Below, one piece after another: positions 1-9,310 of a stretch of DNA of 64,000 bases; position 1 is the stretch's first letter, and every line of letters starts with the position of its first letter. A program made the position numbers and the translations under genes. The notes below the pieces were generated by a model that had not been told where the DNA came from, did not search any database, and worked only from the letters and a program-made list of their open reading frames with translations. This DNA is from Corynebacterium lubricantis DSM 45231 (lineage in GTDB: Bacteria > Actinomycetota > Actinomycetes > Mycobacteriales > Mycobacteriaceae): positions 62,001 through 126,000 of the forward strand of contig NZ_KB902181.1 of assembly GCF_000379425.1 (NCBI RefSeq). Direction: 5' to 3'.

Positions 1-1057
1 CTACAACAACAATGTCCTCTATGCGCATTCCCCACTCGCCCGGCTTATAAATTCCAGGCTCGATGGAAAACGCTATCCCTTCCTGCAGCACGACGTCATT
101 GCCGCTGATAATGAACGGAGCCTCGTGCATAGCTAGGCCGATGCCGTGACCGAGGCGGTGCGTAAACCACTGCCCAAATCCCGCCTCGGTGATGATGTCT
201 CGCGCCACCGCATCCAGTTCACCTGCGGTAATGCCGGGACGCACCGCGTCACAGGCAGCCTGCTGGGCCTGCTGCAAGACACTGTAGGCACGAAGGAACT
301 CCTCGTTAGTCACCTCCCCCACCTGATAGGTGCGAGTGCAGTCCGAGTGATACCCCACTCCGACCGTGCCACCGAGATCAACGACCACAGGATCACCCTC
401 CTCCAGGACGCGGTCGGAGAAAGAATGGTGCGGGTTGGAACCATTGGGACCTGAGCCAACGATGACGAAATCCACCACGTCGTGTTCTTCCAGGATGAGT
501 TGCTCCAGGTCCGCGGCAACTTCGCGCTCGGTGCGCCCGGCACGCAGCAAGGAAGGCACCTGCGCATGCACCCGGTCGATGGCGCCACCGGCAAAGCGAA
601 GCTGTTCCAGCTCAGCCTCGTCCTTCGACATGAATAACTCGGCCAGCACATCGGTGGCCAAAACGGTCGCCGAGTGCTCGTCGAGAAGCGACTGCAACGT
701 CAACACATGATCGGCCGTGAGCGATGAGCCGACCCCGACCGTGCCGCTGCCGAGCGGTGCGACTGCGAGTTCGTAAACGGCGTCACCGTCCTGCCACCCG
801 ACGATGTCGACGCCGTCGAGCTCGAGCGCGCCGATATCGGTCATCGGGGCAACCAAGCGCGGCTGACCCGTGGCCGGGATGGTCAGCGCCGTGAGCCTCT
901 CGTGGGAGGAAATCCACGACCCGGTGAGATACGCCAGTTCCGGACCCGTGCCCACGATGACGCCGGCCAGCGACCGCTCTCGGCACAGCTTCTGGGCGCG
1001 CGAGATGCGCTGCGTGTACAAGGAGTGCGGAAATGTCTTATCAATAGATGTGCTCAT
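1..1057 (-). CDS. M24 family Xaa-Pro peptidase (PepE/PepQ-like), C-terminus cut by window edge
   Basis: Metallopeptidase of the pita-bread (M24B) fold that removes residues next to proline. About 352 codons are visible; the C-terminus lies outside the window. The dinuclear metal ligands can be read: Asp227 (VVDLGG), Asp239 (HSDCT), His304 (GHGIGL), Glu333 (SIEPGIY) and Glu347 (RIED). Residues 1-130 form the usual non-catalytic N-domain. The ATG at 1057 is chosen because TACCAT lies exactly 7 nt upstream, the leaderless -10 arrangement of corynebacteria, and no Shine-Dalgarno sequence is present. It diverges from the protease gene to the right. By remembered synteny it matches mycobacterial pepE (Rv2089c). 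Confidence 0.9.
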   Translation of the reverse strand, partial: MSTSIDKTFPHSLYTQRISRAQKLCRERSLAGVIVGTGPELAYLTGSWISSHERLTALTIPATGQPRLVAPMTDIGALELDGVDIVGWQDGDAVYELAVAPLGSGTVGVGSSLTADHVLTLQSLLDEHSATVLATDVLAELFMSKDEAELEQLRFAGGAIDRVHAQVPSLLRAGRTEREVAADLEQLILEEHDVVDFVIVGSGPNGSNPHHSFSDRVLEEGDPVVVDLGGTVGVGYHSDCTRTYQVGEVTNEEFLRAYSVLQQAQQAACDAVRPGITAGELDAVARDIITEAGFGQWFTHRLGHGIGLAMHEAPFIISGNDVVLQEGIAFSIEPGIYKPGEWGMRIEDIVVV

Positions 1058-1064
1058 AACGCAT

Positions 1065-1096
1065 ATGGTAGACCCGCTCGCGCCACAGACTAGTCT
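1065..1096. promoter_or_regulatory. Divergent leaderless promoter pair (M24 peptidase / trypsin-like protease)
   Basis: On the minus strand TACCAT (1065-1070) sits 7 nt before the ATG at 1057. On the plus strand TAGTCT (1091-1096) sits 7 nt before the GTG at 1104. Each -10 therefore specifies a leaderless start, and only 46 bp separate the two start codons, so the promoters overlap in their -35 regions. Confidence 0.55.
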
Positions 1097-1103
1097 GGGC
1101 TGT

Positions 1104-1661
1104 GTGCTCACCAACACGCTCGTCCGGATTACCAACGGCAACCGTTATTGCACCGGCACGCTGATCACCCCGAACACCGTGCTCACCTGCGCCCATTTCT
1201 TCCGCGAGGAACCCCACAACACTTATGTGTGGGTTGCCGGACGCAGGCTCGTCTACAAGGACATTCAGTTCTTCGCCGGCACGGACGTTGCGCTGCTGAC
1301 GCTGCCGACGAGCATTTCGCTTGACGACGATGCCTATCCCGAACTCGGGTCAGCCCCCTCCCCAGGGGCACCGACCGCCACGGTGGGGCTCGGTGGTACC
1401 CATCGTCGTGACGGCTCGTACCGGATTCGTGCGGGGCGTTACCTCTTCCCTGTCCCCTTTTCCACCTCTCGCGACCGGAAAACGAAGGTGCGGCGCGGGG
1501 GAATGATCTTCAATATCAACTCTGCGGTGAAAGGTGACTCGGGCGGGCCGGTATTTGTTAACGGGAAGATTGTGGGGGTGCAGTCGATGATTACTGATCC
1601 CTTTAATCTCAACCTGCACCTAGCCACGATTGCGCTGGTCGGTCACCTTAATCTCCGATAG
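1104..1661 (+). CDS. Trypsin-like (S1/chymotrypsin-fold) serine protease without export signal
   Basis: Small serine protease of 185 residues. The triad is complete: His31 (TCAHF), Asp61 (TDVALL) and Ser146 (GDSGGP). A Cys16/Cys29 pair matches the disulfide that brackets the catalytic His in chymotrypsin folds. The GTG at 1104 has TAGTCT 7 nt upstream (leaderless). An ATG at 1065 would add 13 residues but coincides with the -10 of the divergent gene. Neither start gives a hydrophobic signal peptide, which is odd because actinobacterial S1 proteases are usually secreted. The last 14 bp overlap the end of helY on the other strand. Substrate unknown. Confidence 0.75.
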   Translation: MLTNTLVRITNGNRYCTGTLITPNTVLTCAHFFREEPHNTYVWVAGRRLVYKDIQFFAGTDVALLTLPTSISLDDDAYPELGSAPSPGAPTATVGLGGTHRRDGSYRIRAGRYLFPVPFSTSRDRKTKVRRGGMIFNINSAVKGDSGGPVFVNGKIVGVQSMITDPFNLNLHLATIALVGHLNLR

Positions 1662-4404
1662 CAACGACCCCGCGACGAATCGCACCGACGGCCGAGCGCG
1701 CGGAACGTTTAATCCCGTCGGTATAGCCGGTCTTCGCAACCTGCTCTAAAAGGTCGATGACCTGACGGCACCACCTCACAAAGTCGCCGGGAGTGAGCTC
1801 GGCACCGGACTCCTTAGCCGCGGCGAGGCAATAACCCAGCGGTGCGCCTGCCGCCCACTGGTGAATAGAGAGGGAGAATCCGGACTCCGGTTCGCGCGTC
1901 AGCGGCAGTTGGAGGCGCTGCTCGTCGGCGATCAGCTCCTGATAGATACGGTAGGTATCGTTCATTGCGTCCGCCATGCGATCCGTTGCCGCCTCGGCTG
2001 ATCCGCCGGTGGTCTTACGGTTTTCGAAGACACACATGGAAGCCACACCTGCGAGTTCAGCGGGATCCAGCTCGTTCCAGATGCCGCGACGCAAACACTG
2101 CGCGACGAAGAGATCGGACGAGTTGTGGATCATGGCCAGGCGTTCGCCCTCCTCGGAGACTTCGGGTTCCCCGTTGACAATGTCGACGTAATCCATTTCG
2201 GTGAGCAGGCCGATGATGCGCTCGAAGGTGCGTCCGAGAGTATCGGTGGCACGATCGACGCTGGATTCCAACTTGTTTAACTTGCTTTGCTCGCGGACCA
2301 ATTCGTTGGCCACTCGTGCCAACATCTCCCGGTCCGTGGCCGGCCAGGAATGCACCGGGTGCTCGCGGATTGACTCGCGCAGCGCCACCATCTGCTTGGT
2401 TGGGCGCACGCGTGCCTGTTCCTTCAGCTTCTTCGGTGCATTGAACTGGCCCTTGTGCAGCTGATCAACGATCCTGCGGGTATGACGCCGCGGCTGATCG
2501 CTGACGTGGCGAGGCACCTTGATATGCCCCACCACCACCGGAGGATTTCGAAAAGTTGCACTATCGATCCTGCCTGACCAGCCCCGCTCCGTGGTAATCC
2601 AGGGCCGCGGATCGTGCTGCTTCCCCGCCGGGGCCACTACAGCGGCAAGCTCTGGGCGCTTTTTCGACGGCAGCGCAATCACATCGCCGACGCGCAGGCG
2701 CGACAGGATCTTCTCTGTCTCCTGCTGGCGATCTTCAATGGCGAAGCGTTTCGCGTCCTTCTCCGCCTCGGAAAGTTCGCGGCGCATCTCCATGTAGTCA
2801 ACGAGATCACCTGCGGCATCGTCGGAAGGCGGCGCAAACGAGGAGATATCGCGGTCCAGTTGAGTGCGCAGCTTGTTGACCTTGGCCTGTGCCCGCTCGA
2901 TTTCGCGCACCTCGCCGACGACCGAGCCGTCGGCCTGGTACTGGGCGAAAGACTTCTCAATGAGGCGCAGCGAATCGTCGTAACCGTTCATGGCCAGCAG
3001 GTTGATGGCCATGTTGTACCCAGGGGTGAAGGTGGAGATCAGCGGGTAGGTGCGCGTCGAGGCGAGACCGGCAACCGCCTGCGGGTCCATCGCCGGAGCC
3101 CATTGGACCACGGCGTTACCCAACACGTCGATGCCACGGCGACCAGCACGTCCCGTGAGCTGAGTGTACTGGCCCGGAGTGAGATCAACGTGGGCTTCCC
3201 CATCAAATTTGATCAGTTTTTCCAGCACTACCGTGCGCGCTGGCATGTTGATACCGAGAGCAAGAGTCTCGGTGGCGAAAACGGTGCGCACGAGCCCCTT
3301 GACGAAAAGCTCCTCGACGATGTGGCGGAAGCCGGGCAGCATGCCCGCGTGGTGCGCCGCGAATCCCCGCGACCACGCCGTGCGGAGCTGACGGAAATTC
3401 AACACCTCCAGGTCTTCTTCTGGGATGCCTTCCACGCCCTTATCGACGATGGCCTTAATCTCCTCCGCCTCTTCAGGCGTGGTCAACTGCATCCGTGAGC
3501 GCACGCACTGGAACAATGCACCGTCACAGCCCGCGCGGGAGAAGATGAACACGATTGCCGGGAGCATGTCTTTGCTCCCCAGTGCGCGGATTACCTCCGG
3601 CCGGCCCGTGGGCAAGAAACGATCCTGGGGACGATCAGCACCACTGCGCCGACCTGCTGCGCGGGCGCGAAAGCCCTTGCCCTGCTCATAATCTGCCCGG
3701 CCTTCTTCTGCCACACCGGATTCCAGGCGGGCAATCTTGCGCTCCAGCTCGCGGTTGACTCGGCCGCCTTCGCCAGGCTCAAAGAGCGGGTAAATCTGCT
3801 TGCCCACCATCATGTATTGACTCAGCGGAACCGGACGGTGTTCGGACACGATGACGGCTGTATCGCCGCGCACCGTGGAAAGCCACTCGCCGAACTCCTC
3901 GGAGTTCGACACAGTAGCGGACAAACCAATAATGGATACGGACTCGTCGAGGTTTAAGATGACTTCTTCCCACACAGCGCCGCGGTCGCGGTCTGCCAGG
4001 TAGTGAATTTCGTCCATGACCACGTAGGCCAAACGATCCAAGGTGGGCGATTGTGCGTAGATCATGTTGCGCAGTACTTCGGTGGTCATCACGACGACCT
4101 CTGCGGAACTGTTGATGCTGACATCGCCGGTGAGCAGGCCCACAGACTCTTCCCCGTGTTCAGCTACGAGGTCGTGGTATTTCTGATTGCTCAGCGCCTT
4201 GATCGGAGTGGTGTAAAAGCATTTCGTGCCACGGTGCAACGCGAGCGACACAGCGAACTCGCCCACAATGGTTTTGCCAGCACCGGTAGGTGCACACACC
4301 AAGACACCGCGGTCTTGTTCGACCGCGGTGCAACCCTCGATCTGAAACTCGTCGAGGGGAAACTTCCGACTAGCGCGGAACTCATCCAAGTGCGTAAGTG
4401 TCAT
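1648..4404 (-). CDS. helY: Ski2/Mtr4-like DExH RNA helicase HelY
   Basis: Superfamily 2 ATP-dependent helicase of 918 residues, the usual HelY length. Walker A (APTGAGKT) is at 38-45, the DEIH box at 131-134, followed by SAT motif III and motif VI (QLTGRAGRRG). The C-terminal third carries the DSHCT-type region of Ski2/Mtr4 helicases, which unwind RNA for degradation. The start is supported by TAATGT 6 nt before the ATG; its TAA is also the tatC stop. It is last in the tatA-tatC-helY run, an order I recall from mycobacteria (Rv2094c-Rv2092c). Its end overlaps the protease gene by 14 bp. Confidence 0.95.
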   Translation of the reverse strand: MTLTHLDEFRASRKFPLDEFQIEGCTAVEQDRGVLVCAPTGAGKTIVGEFAVSLALHRGTKCFYTTPIKALSNQKYHDLVAEHGEESVGLLTGDVSINSSAEVVVMTTEVLRNMIYAQSPTLDRLAYVVMDEIHYLADRDRGAVWEEVILNLDESVSIIGLSATVSNSEEFGEWLSTVRGDTAVIVSEHRPVPLSQYMMVGKQIYPLFEPGEGGRVNRELERKIARLESGVAEEGRADYEQGKGFRARAAGRRSGADRPQDRFLPTGRPEVIRALGSKDMLPAIVFIFSRAGCDGALFQCVRSRMQLTTPEEAEEIKAIVDKGVEGIPEEDLEVLNFRQLRTAWSRGFAAHHAGMLPGFRHIVEELFVKGLVRTVFATETLALGINMPARTVVLEKLIKFDGEAHVDLTPGQYTQLTGRAGRRGIDVLGNAVVQWAPAMDPQAVAGLASTRTYPLISTFTPGYNMAINLLAMNGYDDSLRLIEKSFAQYQADGSVVGEVREIERAQAKVNKLRTQLDRDISSFAPPSDDAAGDLVDYMEMRRELSEAEKDAKRFAIEDRQQETEKILSRLRVGDVIALPSKKRPELAAVVAPAGKQHDPRPWITTERGWSGRIDSATFRNPPVVVGHIKVPRHVSDQPRRHTRRIVDQLHKGQFNAPKKLKEQARVRPTKQMVALRESIREHPVHSWPATDREMLARVANELVREQSKLNKLESSVDRATDTLGRTFERIIGLLTEMDYVDIVNGEPEVSEEGERLAMIHNSSDLFVAQCLRRGIWNELDPAELAGVASMCVFENRKTTGGSAEAATDRMADAMNDTYRIYQELIADEQRLQLPLTREPESGFSLSIHQWAAGAPLGYCLAAAKESGAELTPGDFVRWCRQVIDLLEQVAKTGYTDGIKRSARSAVGAIRRGVVAIGD

Positions 4405-4413
4405 GCCCCTACA

Positions 4414-5418
4414 TTAGAGGACATCGTCGAAATAGTCGGTCGACGGGAGGTCCTTCTTCGAACTTGTTTGAGGCGCAGATTGAGCTGGCGAGATTGCCAC
4501 GGAGCCTGCACCCTCGATGGGTTCAGCGGCCGCAACCTCGGTGGGCTTTTCCTCGTCGGTAAGTGCGGACGAAGCATCGTCGTCAAGATCCATCCATTCA
4601 GGACGCTTCTTTTCACGACGCTTGTCGTTGATCCGGCAGAACTGGAAAGCCAGTTCCACTAAAATATTGATGGCAATGGCAAGGATCACCATCGAGTAAG
4701 GATCTTGGCCCGGAGTCATGAACGCCGCGAAGATGAAGATGACGACGATGATCATGCGACGCTTGTCCTTGACGTGCTCGTATTCGAGCACACCGAGGAT
4801 ATTGAGCATGATGATGATCAGCGGCACTTCGAAGCTGACACCGAAGATGACCGTCAGGCCCAAAACGAAACTGTAATAGCGCTCGCCTGTCAGCCACGCC
4901 GTTTGGAACTCGTCGCCCATGGACAGCAAGAACTCGAGACCAACATCGAGGATGAAGTACGCCAGCAGTGCGCCTGCAACGAACAGGGCGACCGCAAAGG
5001 TGACAAAGATGAAGGTGTAGCGCTTTTCCTTGCGGACCAAGCCTGGAGTGATGAAGAGCCAGATTTGAGTCAGCCAAACTGGTGACGACAGCACTAAACC
5101 AGCAAGCGCGCCGACCTTGAGGCGGAGCATGAACATCTCGAACGGGCTGGTAGCCAGGAGACGACATTGCTCGTTCTCGCCGAAGGTGACGCGGAGATCT
5201 TCAGGCAGGTTGCAATAAGGCCTGCGGATGATCTCGCCGAGGGACATCATGCCGAAGGGTGCGTTTTGGTACCAGATGAAACCGATTACCGCACCAATAC
5301 CGATAGCCACCAAGGAGATGACCAGACGGCGACGAAGTTCCTCAAGGTGTTCCTTGAGGGCCATTGTGCCCGTCGGGTTCTTCTTTCTCTTCTTCTTGGT
5401 GGATTTATTCTCAGCCAC
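4414..5418 (-). CDS. tatC: Sec-independent protein translocase TatC
   Basis: Polytopic receptor of the twin-arginine translocase, which binds signal peptides of folded proteins. It has 334 residues with six hydrophobic segments. The conserved cytoplasmic N-terminal motif (LKEHLEELRRRL) lies near residue 21, preceded by a lysine-rich stretch. The last ~70 residues form an acidic, Ser/Ala-rich cytoplasmic tail typical of actinobacterial TatC and absent from E. coli. Start codon is GTG, 5 bp after the tatA stop, so the pair is probably co-transcribed and translationally coupled. Confidence 0.96.
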   Translation of the reverse strand: MAENKSTKKKRKKNPTGTMALKEHLEELRRRLVISLVAIGIGAVIGFIWYQNAPFGMMSLGEIIRRPYCNLPEDLRVTFGENEQCRLLATSPFEMFMLRLKVGALAGLVLSSPVWLTQIWLFITPGLVRKEKRYTFIFVTFAVALFVAGALLAYFILDVGLEFLLSMGDEFQTAWLTGERYYSFVLGLTVIFGVSFEVPLIIIMLNILGVLEYEHVKDKRRMIIVVIFIFAAFMTPGQDPYSMVILAIAINILVELAFQFCRINDKRREKKRPEWMDLDDDASSALTDEEKPTEVAAAEPIEGAGSVAISPAQSAPQTSSKKDLPSTDYFDDVL

Positions 5419-5423
5419 TGGAA

Positions 5424-5735
5424 TTAGTTCTGAGGGTTCTGCTGTGGCTGCTGATTAGGCTGCTGCGGCGCCTGAGGAGCCTGCTGAGCTTGTGGAGCCT
5501 GCTGGCCTGGCTGGTTCTCTGGGCGATCCCAAAAATCCTGCTCTGGCTGCTTGTTCGCCGCAATCTCGCCTTGATTCTGTACCTCGTCTTCAGCCTTCAT
5601 TTCCTTGACTTCGGACTTGAAGATGCGAGCAGAACGACCAACGGAACGAGCCAAGTCCGGCAGCTTCTTTGCGCCAAAAAGAAGCAAGATGACGACGAGG
5701 ATGAGGATGATTTCCGTGGCACCAAGATTTGGCAT
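5424..5735 (-). CDS. tatA: Twin-arginine translocase subunit TatA
   Basis: Pore-forming subunit of the Tat system, 103 residues. One N-terminal membrane helix (about residues 6-22) is followed by the hallmark FGAKKLPD and a long amphipathic helix. The C-terminal ~45 residues are Gln/Pro/Ala-rich (repeated QQ, PQ, QAPQ) and likely disordered, as in other actinobacterial TatA. An AAAGGG ribosome site lies 7 nt before the ATG. First gene of tatA-tatC-helY. No tatB is seen here. Confidence 0.95.
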   Translation of the reverse strand: MPNLGATEIILILVVILLLFGAKKLPDLARSVGRSARIFKSEVKEMKAEDEVQNQGEIAANKQPEQDFWDRPENQPGQQAPQAQQAPQAPQQPNQQPQQNPQN

Positions 5736-5790
5736 GTGAAAGCCCTTTCGAGAGTAAGTGATGCTTTGCCGTTGAGTACTAACTTAACAG

Positions 5791-6729
5791 CTAAACACCG
5801 TTGTTCGAAAGATCATATCGCTCAAGCGCGCCATTCGCTCGGCGAGCTATTTCATCAGCGACGGATAGTGGTGCGACAACGCGAATCCGGTCCGCCTGGC
5901 TAAGACAAAATCGCACGAGCCAGTCCTCGCTGCCATATGACATTTGGGCGCTCCACCACCCCGACTCGGTTTCCTCGCCGAGCTCCAAGTCCCAATACTC
6001 GCTCAGCCACGTGGCCTCGGGCGCAATCAACAACTCGGCAAAATGATCGTCAGAAAAACCAAAGGGGTCATCGGCATCGAATTTCTGGGCAGGGGCGGAG
6101 CTTTTTTCGTCGAGAAGCGATGCGGCGCTGATGCGATCGAAACGGTAACTTTTGCTGGTCTGGCCATCCCAGGCGTTGAGGTAGGTCTGGCCGTCGCGGT
6201 GGAAGAGTCGCTGCGGGCTCACCACTCGCTGTGAAGAAGTGTCTGAGGAGGCCGAATGGTACGTGATGGAGAGCTGACACCCCTCGGCAATTGCTTGTGC
6301 AATGACAGTGGCGACGGCGCCATCCTGGGCTGCAACCGAGTCGTCGATACCGGCGCTGCCAAGGACGTCGCGTAGTTTCTCCGCGGCGGAGGTAACAGCA
6401 CCCTGGTCGACCAGGCCAGGCAGGGTTTCCAAGGACTCCAAGGTCAACAACAGGGCGTTTGCTTCCGTGGGGGTCAGCCGCAGGGGCTTGTCGAGGCCCT
6501 GGTCATTGATCAGTGTCACACCTGTCCAGTCCGCGACGAGATCAATCATCTCGCCGGGGCCGTTGCCCACACCGGTGAGATGCAGGCGTCGGAGCGCGTC
6601 CATAATTTCCTGGGGCTCTGCGTTCAAGTCGCGGGCGACTTCCATAATGGTGGCGTTTGGATGCTGCCGAAGGTAGGGAATCAAGTTCAAAGAGTTGACC
6701 AGACTTTGCATCTTAGTTGTCTTATCCAT
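5791..6729 (-). CDS. pafC: WYL-domain transcriptional regulator PafC
   Basis: Partner of PafB. In mycobacteria PafBC forms a transcription activator of the RecA-independent DNA-damage response. The 312-residue protein has an N-terminal winged-helix region and a central WYL-type ligand-binding domain (around residues 150-230). GGGAGG lies 5 nt before the ATG. It overlaps pafB by 8 bp, implying translational coupling and a stoichiometric pair. Despite the name, the known role is not in pupylation itself, only in the same operon. Confidence 0.93.
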   Translation of the reverse strand: MDKTTKMQSLVNSLNLIPYLRQHPNATIMEVARDLNAEPQEIMDALRRLHLTGVGNGPGEMIDLVADWTGVTLINDQGLDKPLRLTPTEANALLLTLESLETLPGLVDQGAVTSAAEKLRDVLGSAGIDDSVAAQDGAVATVIAQAIAEGCQLSITYHSASSDTSSQRVVSPQRLFHRDGQTYLNAWDGQTSKSYRFDRISAASLLDEKSSAPAQKFDADDPFGFSDDHFAELLIAPEATWLSEYWDLELGEETESGWWSAQMSYGSEDWLVRFCLSQADRIRVVAPLSVADEIARRANGALERYDLSNNGV

Positions 6730-7648
6730 GAGTACCTCCCGCTTTCTGCAGTAATGCGATTACGTCAGCTCGGACATCGTCCGGTTCTAGCACCACCGCA
6801 TCGGGCGCAAAGCTTGCCGCGGTTCGGACCAACCAATCGCGCTCAACATTTGTGTAGGTGACGGTCTCGCCGTCCCTCGTGCCTTGCTCGCTCAGCTCGT
6901 GGGCCTTCCCTACTGGCACAATTAAGGTCGCATCGATGAGTGGGCCGCGCAACGAATCCTCGACGACCTCTTGCAGTGGCCGGCTCGCTGGGACGAATTC
7001 GGTCGTGCGGATCCGTTTCACATCGGTCACGCGCAATGCGCGGAAACTACGCTCCGCTTCTCTCTCAACGTCCCACCCCACAACGTACGCACGGTTGTTG
7101 AGTGCGACGATCCCCCACGGGTCCATGACGCGTCGCTGCTTTTCGGCCGTCGGGGTGGGCTGGTAGGAAAAACTCATCCGCTGATGATTGCGGATACACG
7201 CGGTGACCGCCTGCACCACTTCCGCGGGCACGCGCAGGACATCGTTATCCACGGATGTGAGAGGACCATCATCGAAAGAGCGCGTCGCACCTGAGGCGGC
7301 AAGCTTGGTCCACCCCGACCTGGCGAAAGCGCCGAGGCTGCCCTGTTGACCAAGATCACCTGCAAGGCCCAAGACTGCTGCCTCGGCGTCCGTGAATTCA
7401 ATCGGGGGCAGTTCGTAGGAGTCCTTATTGACCCAGACTTTCCCACCCTCCATGCGCGCGGGTACTCCCGTCCGGCGCAGAGAGCTAATGTCGCGAGTCA
7501 GCTTCTTATGGAACGAGGCTTCGGACTGATCGCGGTCATACCCATCGACGTGGGCACGGACCCACTCGTAGCTGCGTGGCGACTCGGCCCCAAGCAGGGC
7601 AAACGTGAGGTTGGTCAGTCTTTCCACTGATGCGTCATCTGCACTCAT
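6722..7648 (-). CDS. pafB: WYL-domain transcriptional regulator PafB
   Basis: First half of the PafBC heterodimeric regulator, 308 residues with N-terminal helix-turn-helix and C-terminal WYL domain. Two ATGs are adjacent (7651 and 7648); the second is preferred because AAGGG is 6 nt upstream of it. It lies 13 bp after pafA, so the pup-pafA-pafB-pafC run is probably one operon. The domain pair is seen in the translation; the DNA-damage role is from the family. Confidence 0.93.
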   Translation of the reverse strand: MSADDASVERLTNLTFALLGAESPRSYEWVRAHVDGYDRDQSEASFHKKLTRDISSLRRTGVPARMEGGKVWVNKDSYELPPIEFTDAEAAVLGLAGDLGQQGSLGAFARSGWTKLAASGATRSFDDGPLTSVDNDVLRVPAEVVQAVTACIRNHQRMSFSYQPTPTAEKQRRVMDPWGIVALNNRAYVVGWDVEREAERSFRALRVTDVKRIRTTEFVPASRPLQEVVEDSLRGPLIDATLIVPVGKAHELSEQGTRDGETVTYTNVERDWLVRTAASFAPDAVVLEPDDVRADVIALLQKAGGTHG

Positions 7649-7664
7649 CATTTGCCCTTTCGCT

Positions 7665-9065
7665 CTAAGACTCGGCGCTGGCGCGCATGTATCCGATCAG
7701 CTCGTCGACACGCTCATCCTCGGTGACGAAAGGATCGAGCATCTCAACGACCTTCGGTTCCGGACGTTCCACCTTGAGATGAACCCAATCGATGGATGTT
7801 TTTGCATTGTATTTACGTGCGGCCGCCAAGAATTGGCCGCGCAGGGTGGCGCGGGTGGTTTCGGGAGCGGTGTCTACTGCGTGTGCAATCGCCTCGTCGG
7901 TAGTCCAGCGTTTGACGGCGCCCTTGCGCTGCAGCAAGTAGAAGAGGCTGCGTTCCGGGTGAATGTCGTGATATGTCAGGTCGATCTGCTTCAGCTTGGG
8001 ATGGTCGTATCCCGCCTCCGCACTCAGGCCCAGCTTGTCACGGTACTTGTCTAGCAGGATGCGCTTGATCACCCAATCGATTTCCTTGTCGACGGAAGAG
8101 AAGTCTTGGGTCTCAATCGCTGTCAGCGTGCGCTCCCAGAGATCGATGACTCGACCTATTTCCTCATTCGGCGTGCCTTCGTCGGGGCGGACCTCCAGCC
8201 ACTTCTTTGCTGAAGCGAGAATGGATTTCTGAACCTCGAGAGCTGTCACCGTTCCCCCACCGACAAGATCAAGAGGTGTGGCGCCGGTGGCATCGTCGGC
8301 AATCTCGCGAATGTGCAGGATTGGGTTTTCGAGCTCGAAGTTTTCCAGGTCAAAGCCCGCTTCCAGCATTTCAATGACCAACAGGGTCGAACCGACCTTG
8401 AGCGCGAACGTGGGCTCTGCCATGTTGGAATCGCCCACGATCACGTGCATGCGACGGAAACGATGCGAATCCCCGTGTGGTTCATCGCGGGTGTTAATGA
8501 TGGGCCGGGTGCGCGTCGTTGCCGAGGACACACCTTCCCACACCTGGTCAGCTCGCTGCGATAAGACAAAGCGACCGTCCTTGATCAGGCCGGCGCCTGC
8601 GATGAGTTGGCGCGTAATCATAAACGGCAGGAGCTGCTTGCCGAAGGATTTCAGCACCATTTCGCGGCTAATCAAATAGTTTTCGTGAGCACCATAAGAG
8701 TTGCCTTTCGAGTCCACATTGTTCTTAAACAAGTAGACCTGCCCACCGATGTTATCGTCGGCAAGCGCCTGCTCAGCCTGAAGTGCAAGCTGGTGGAAGA
8801 TTTTCTCCCCCGCCTTGTCGTGGTTGAGCAACTGAGTCAGGCTGTCGCACTCAGCGGTGGCGTACTCAGGGTGCGACCCGACATCGAGGTATAAGCGGGC
8901 CGCGGACGGCGTGAAAATATTGGAGCTCGAGTATTCGGCCACAATCGGGCGGAATAGGTAGCGTGCTACCTCTTCCGGTGACAGGGCTGCGTGCCCATTA
9001 CGGATGGCGGTGATGCCGAATTCCGTTTCCACGCCCATAATGCGACGGGTATGAACAGTGGACAT
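7665..9065 (-). CDS. pafA: Pup-protein ligase PafA
   Basis: Carboxylate-amine ligase that joins the C-terminal glutamate of Pup to target lysines using ATP. It has 466 residues, shares its fold with Dop, and belongs to the glutamine-synthetase superfamily. The N-terminus (RIMGVETEFGI) holds the conserved nucleotide/metal motif with catalytic Glu and is shorter than in Dop, lacking the Dop loop. Start is 5 bp after the pup stop. No prcB/prcA genes lie between pup and pafA, where mycobacteria carry them. Confidence 0.96.
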   Translation of the reverse strand: MSTVHTRRIMGVETEFGITAIRNGHAALSPEEVARYLFRPIVAEYSSSNIFTPSAARLYLDVGSHPEYATAECDSLTQLLNHDKAGEKIFHQLALQAEQALADDNIGGQVYLFKNNVDSKGNSYGAHENYLISREMVLKSFGKQLLPFMITRQLIAGAGLIKDGRFVLSQRADQVWEGVSSATTRTRPIINTRDEPHGDSHRFRRMHVIVGDSNMAEPTFALKVGSTLLVIEMLEAGFDLENFELENPILHIREIADDATGATPLDLVGGGTVTALEVQKSILASAKKWLEVRPDEGTPNEEIGRVIDLWERTLTAIETQDFSSVDKEIDWVIKRILLDKYRDKLGLSAEAGYDHPKLKQIDLTYHDIHPERSLFYLLQRKGAVKRWTTDEAIAHAVDTAPETTRATLRGQFLAAARKYNAKTSIDWVHLKVERPEPKVVEMLDPFVTEDERVDELIGYMRASAES

Positions 9066-9070
9066 GCGGC

Positions 9071-9253
9071 TTACTGTCCGCCCTTTTGAACATATGAGCG
9101 GACGAACTCCTCGGCGTTCGTTTCCAACAGGCCGTCGATTTCGTCCAGCAAATCGTCGGTGCCCGCAGTATTGATGTTTACTTGGCCGGCCTGGGTCTCG
9201 TCGGTCGGGTCATCCCCGCCACCGGTATTTCCGTGGACTTGTTGCTGTGCCAT
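9071..9253 (-). CDS. pup: Prokaryotic ubiquitin-like protein Pup
   Basis: Small, acidic, intrinsically disordered modifier of 60 residues. It ends in Gly-Gly-Gln, so the last residue must be deamidated by Dop to Glu before ligation. The C-terminal half ([20 protein letters not shown]) contains the segment that forms a coiled coil with the proteasomal ATPase. AAGGAG is 5 nt upstream of the ATG. It sits between dop and pafA. Confidence 0.96.
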   Translation of the reverse strand: MAQQQVHGNTGGGDDPTDETQAGQVNINTAGTDDLLDEIDGLLETNAEEFVRSYVQKGGQ

Positions 9254-9310
9254 GGGTACTCCTTAAGTTTTGGCCTATGCGTTCTGCTCTGATTCCACAC
9301 TAATCGTGAT

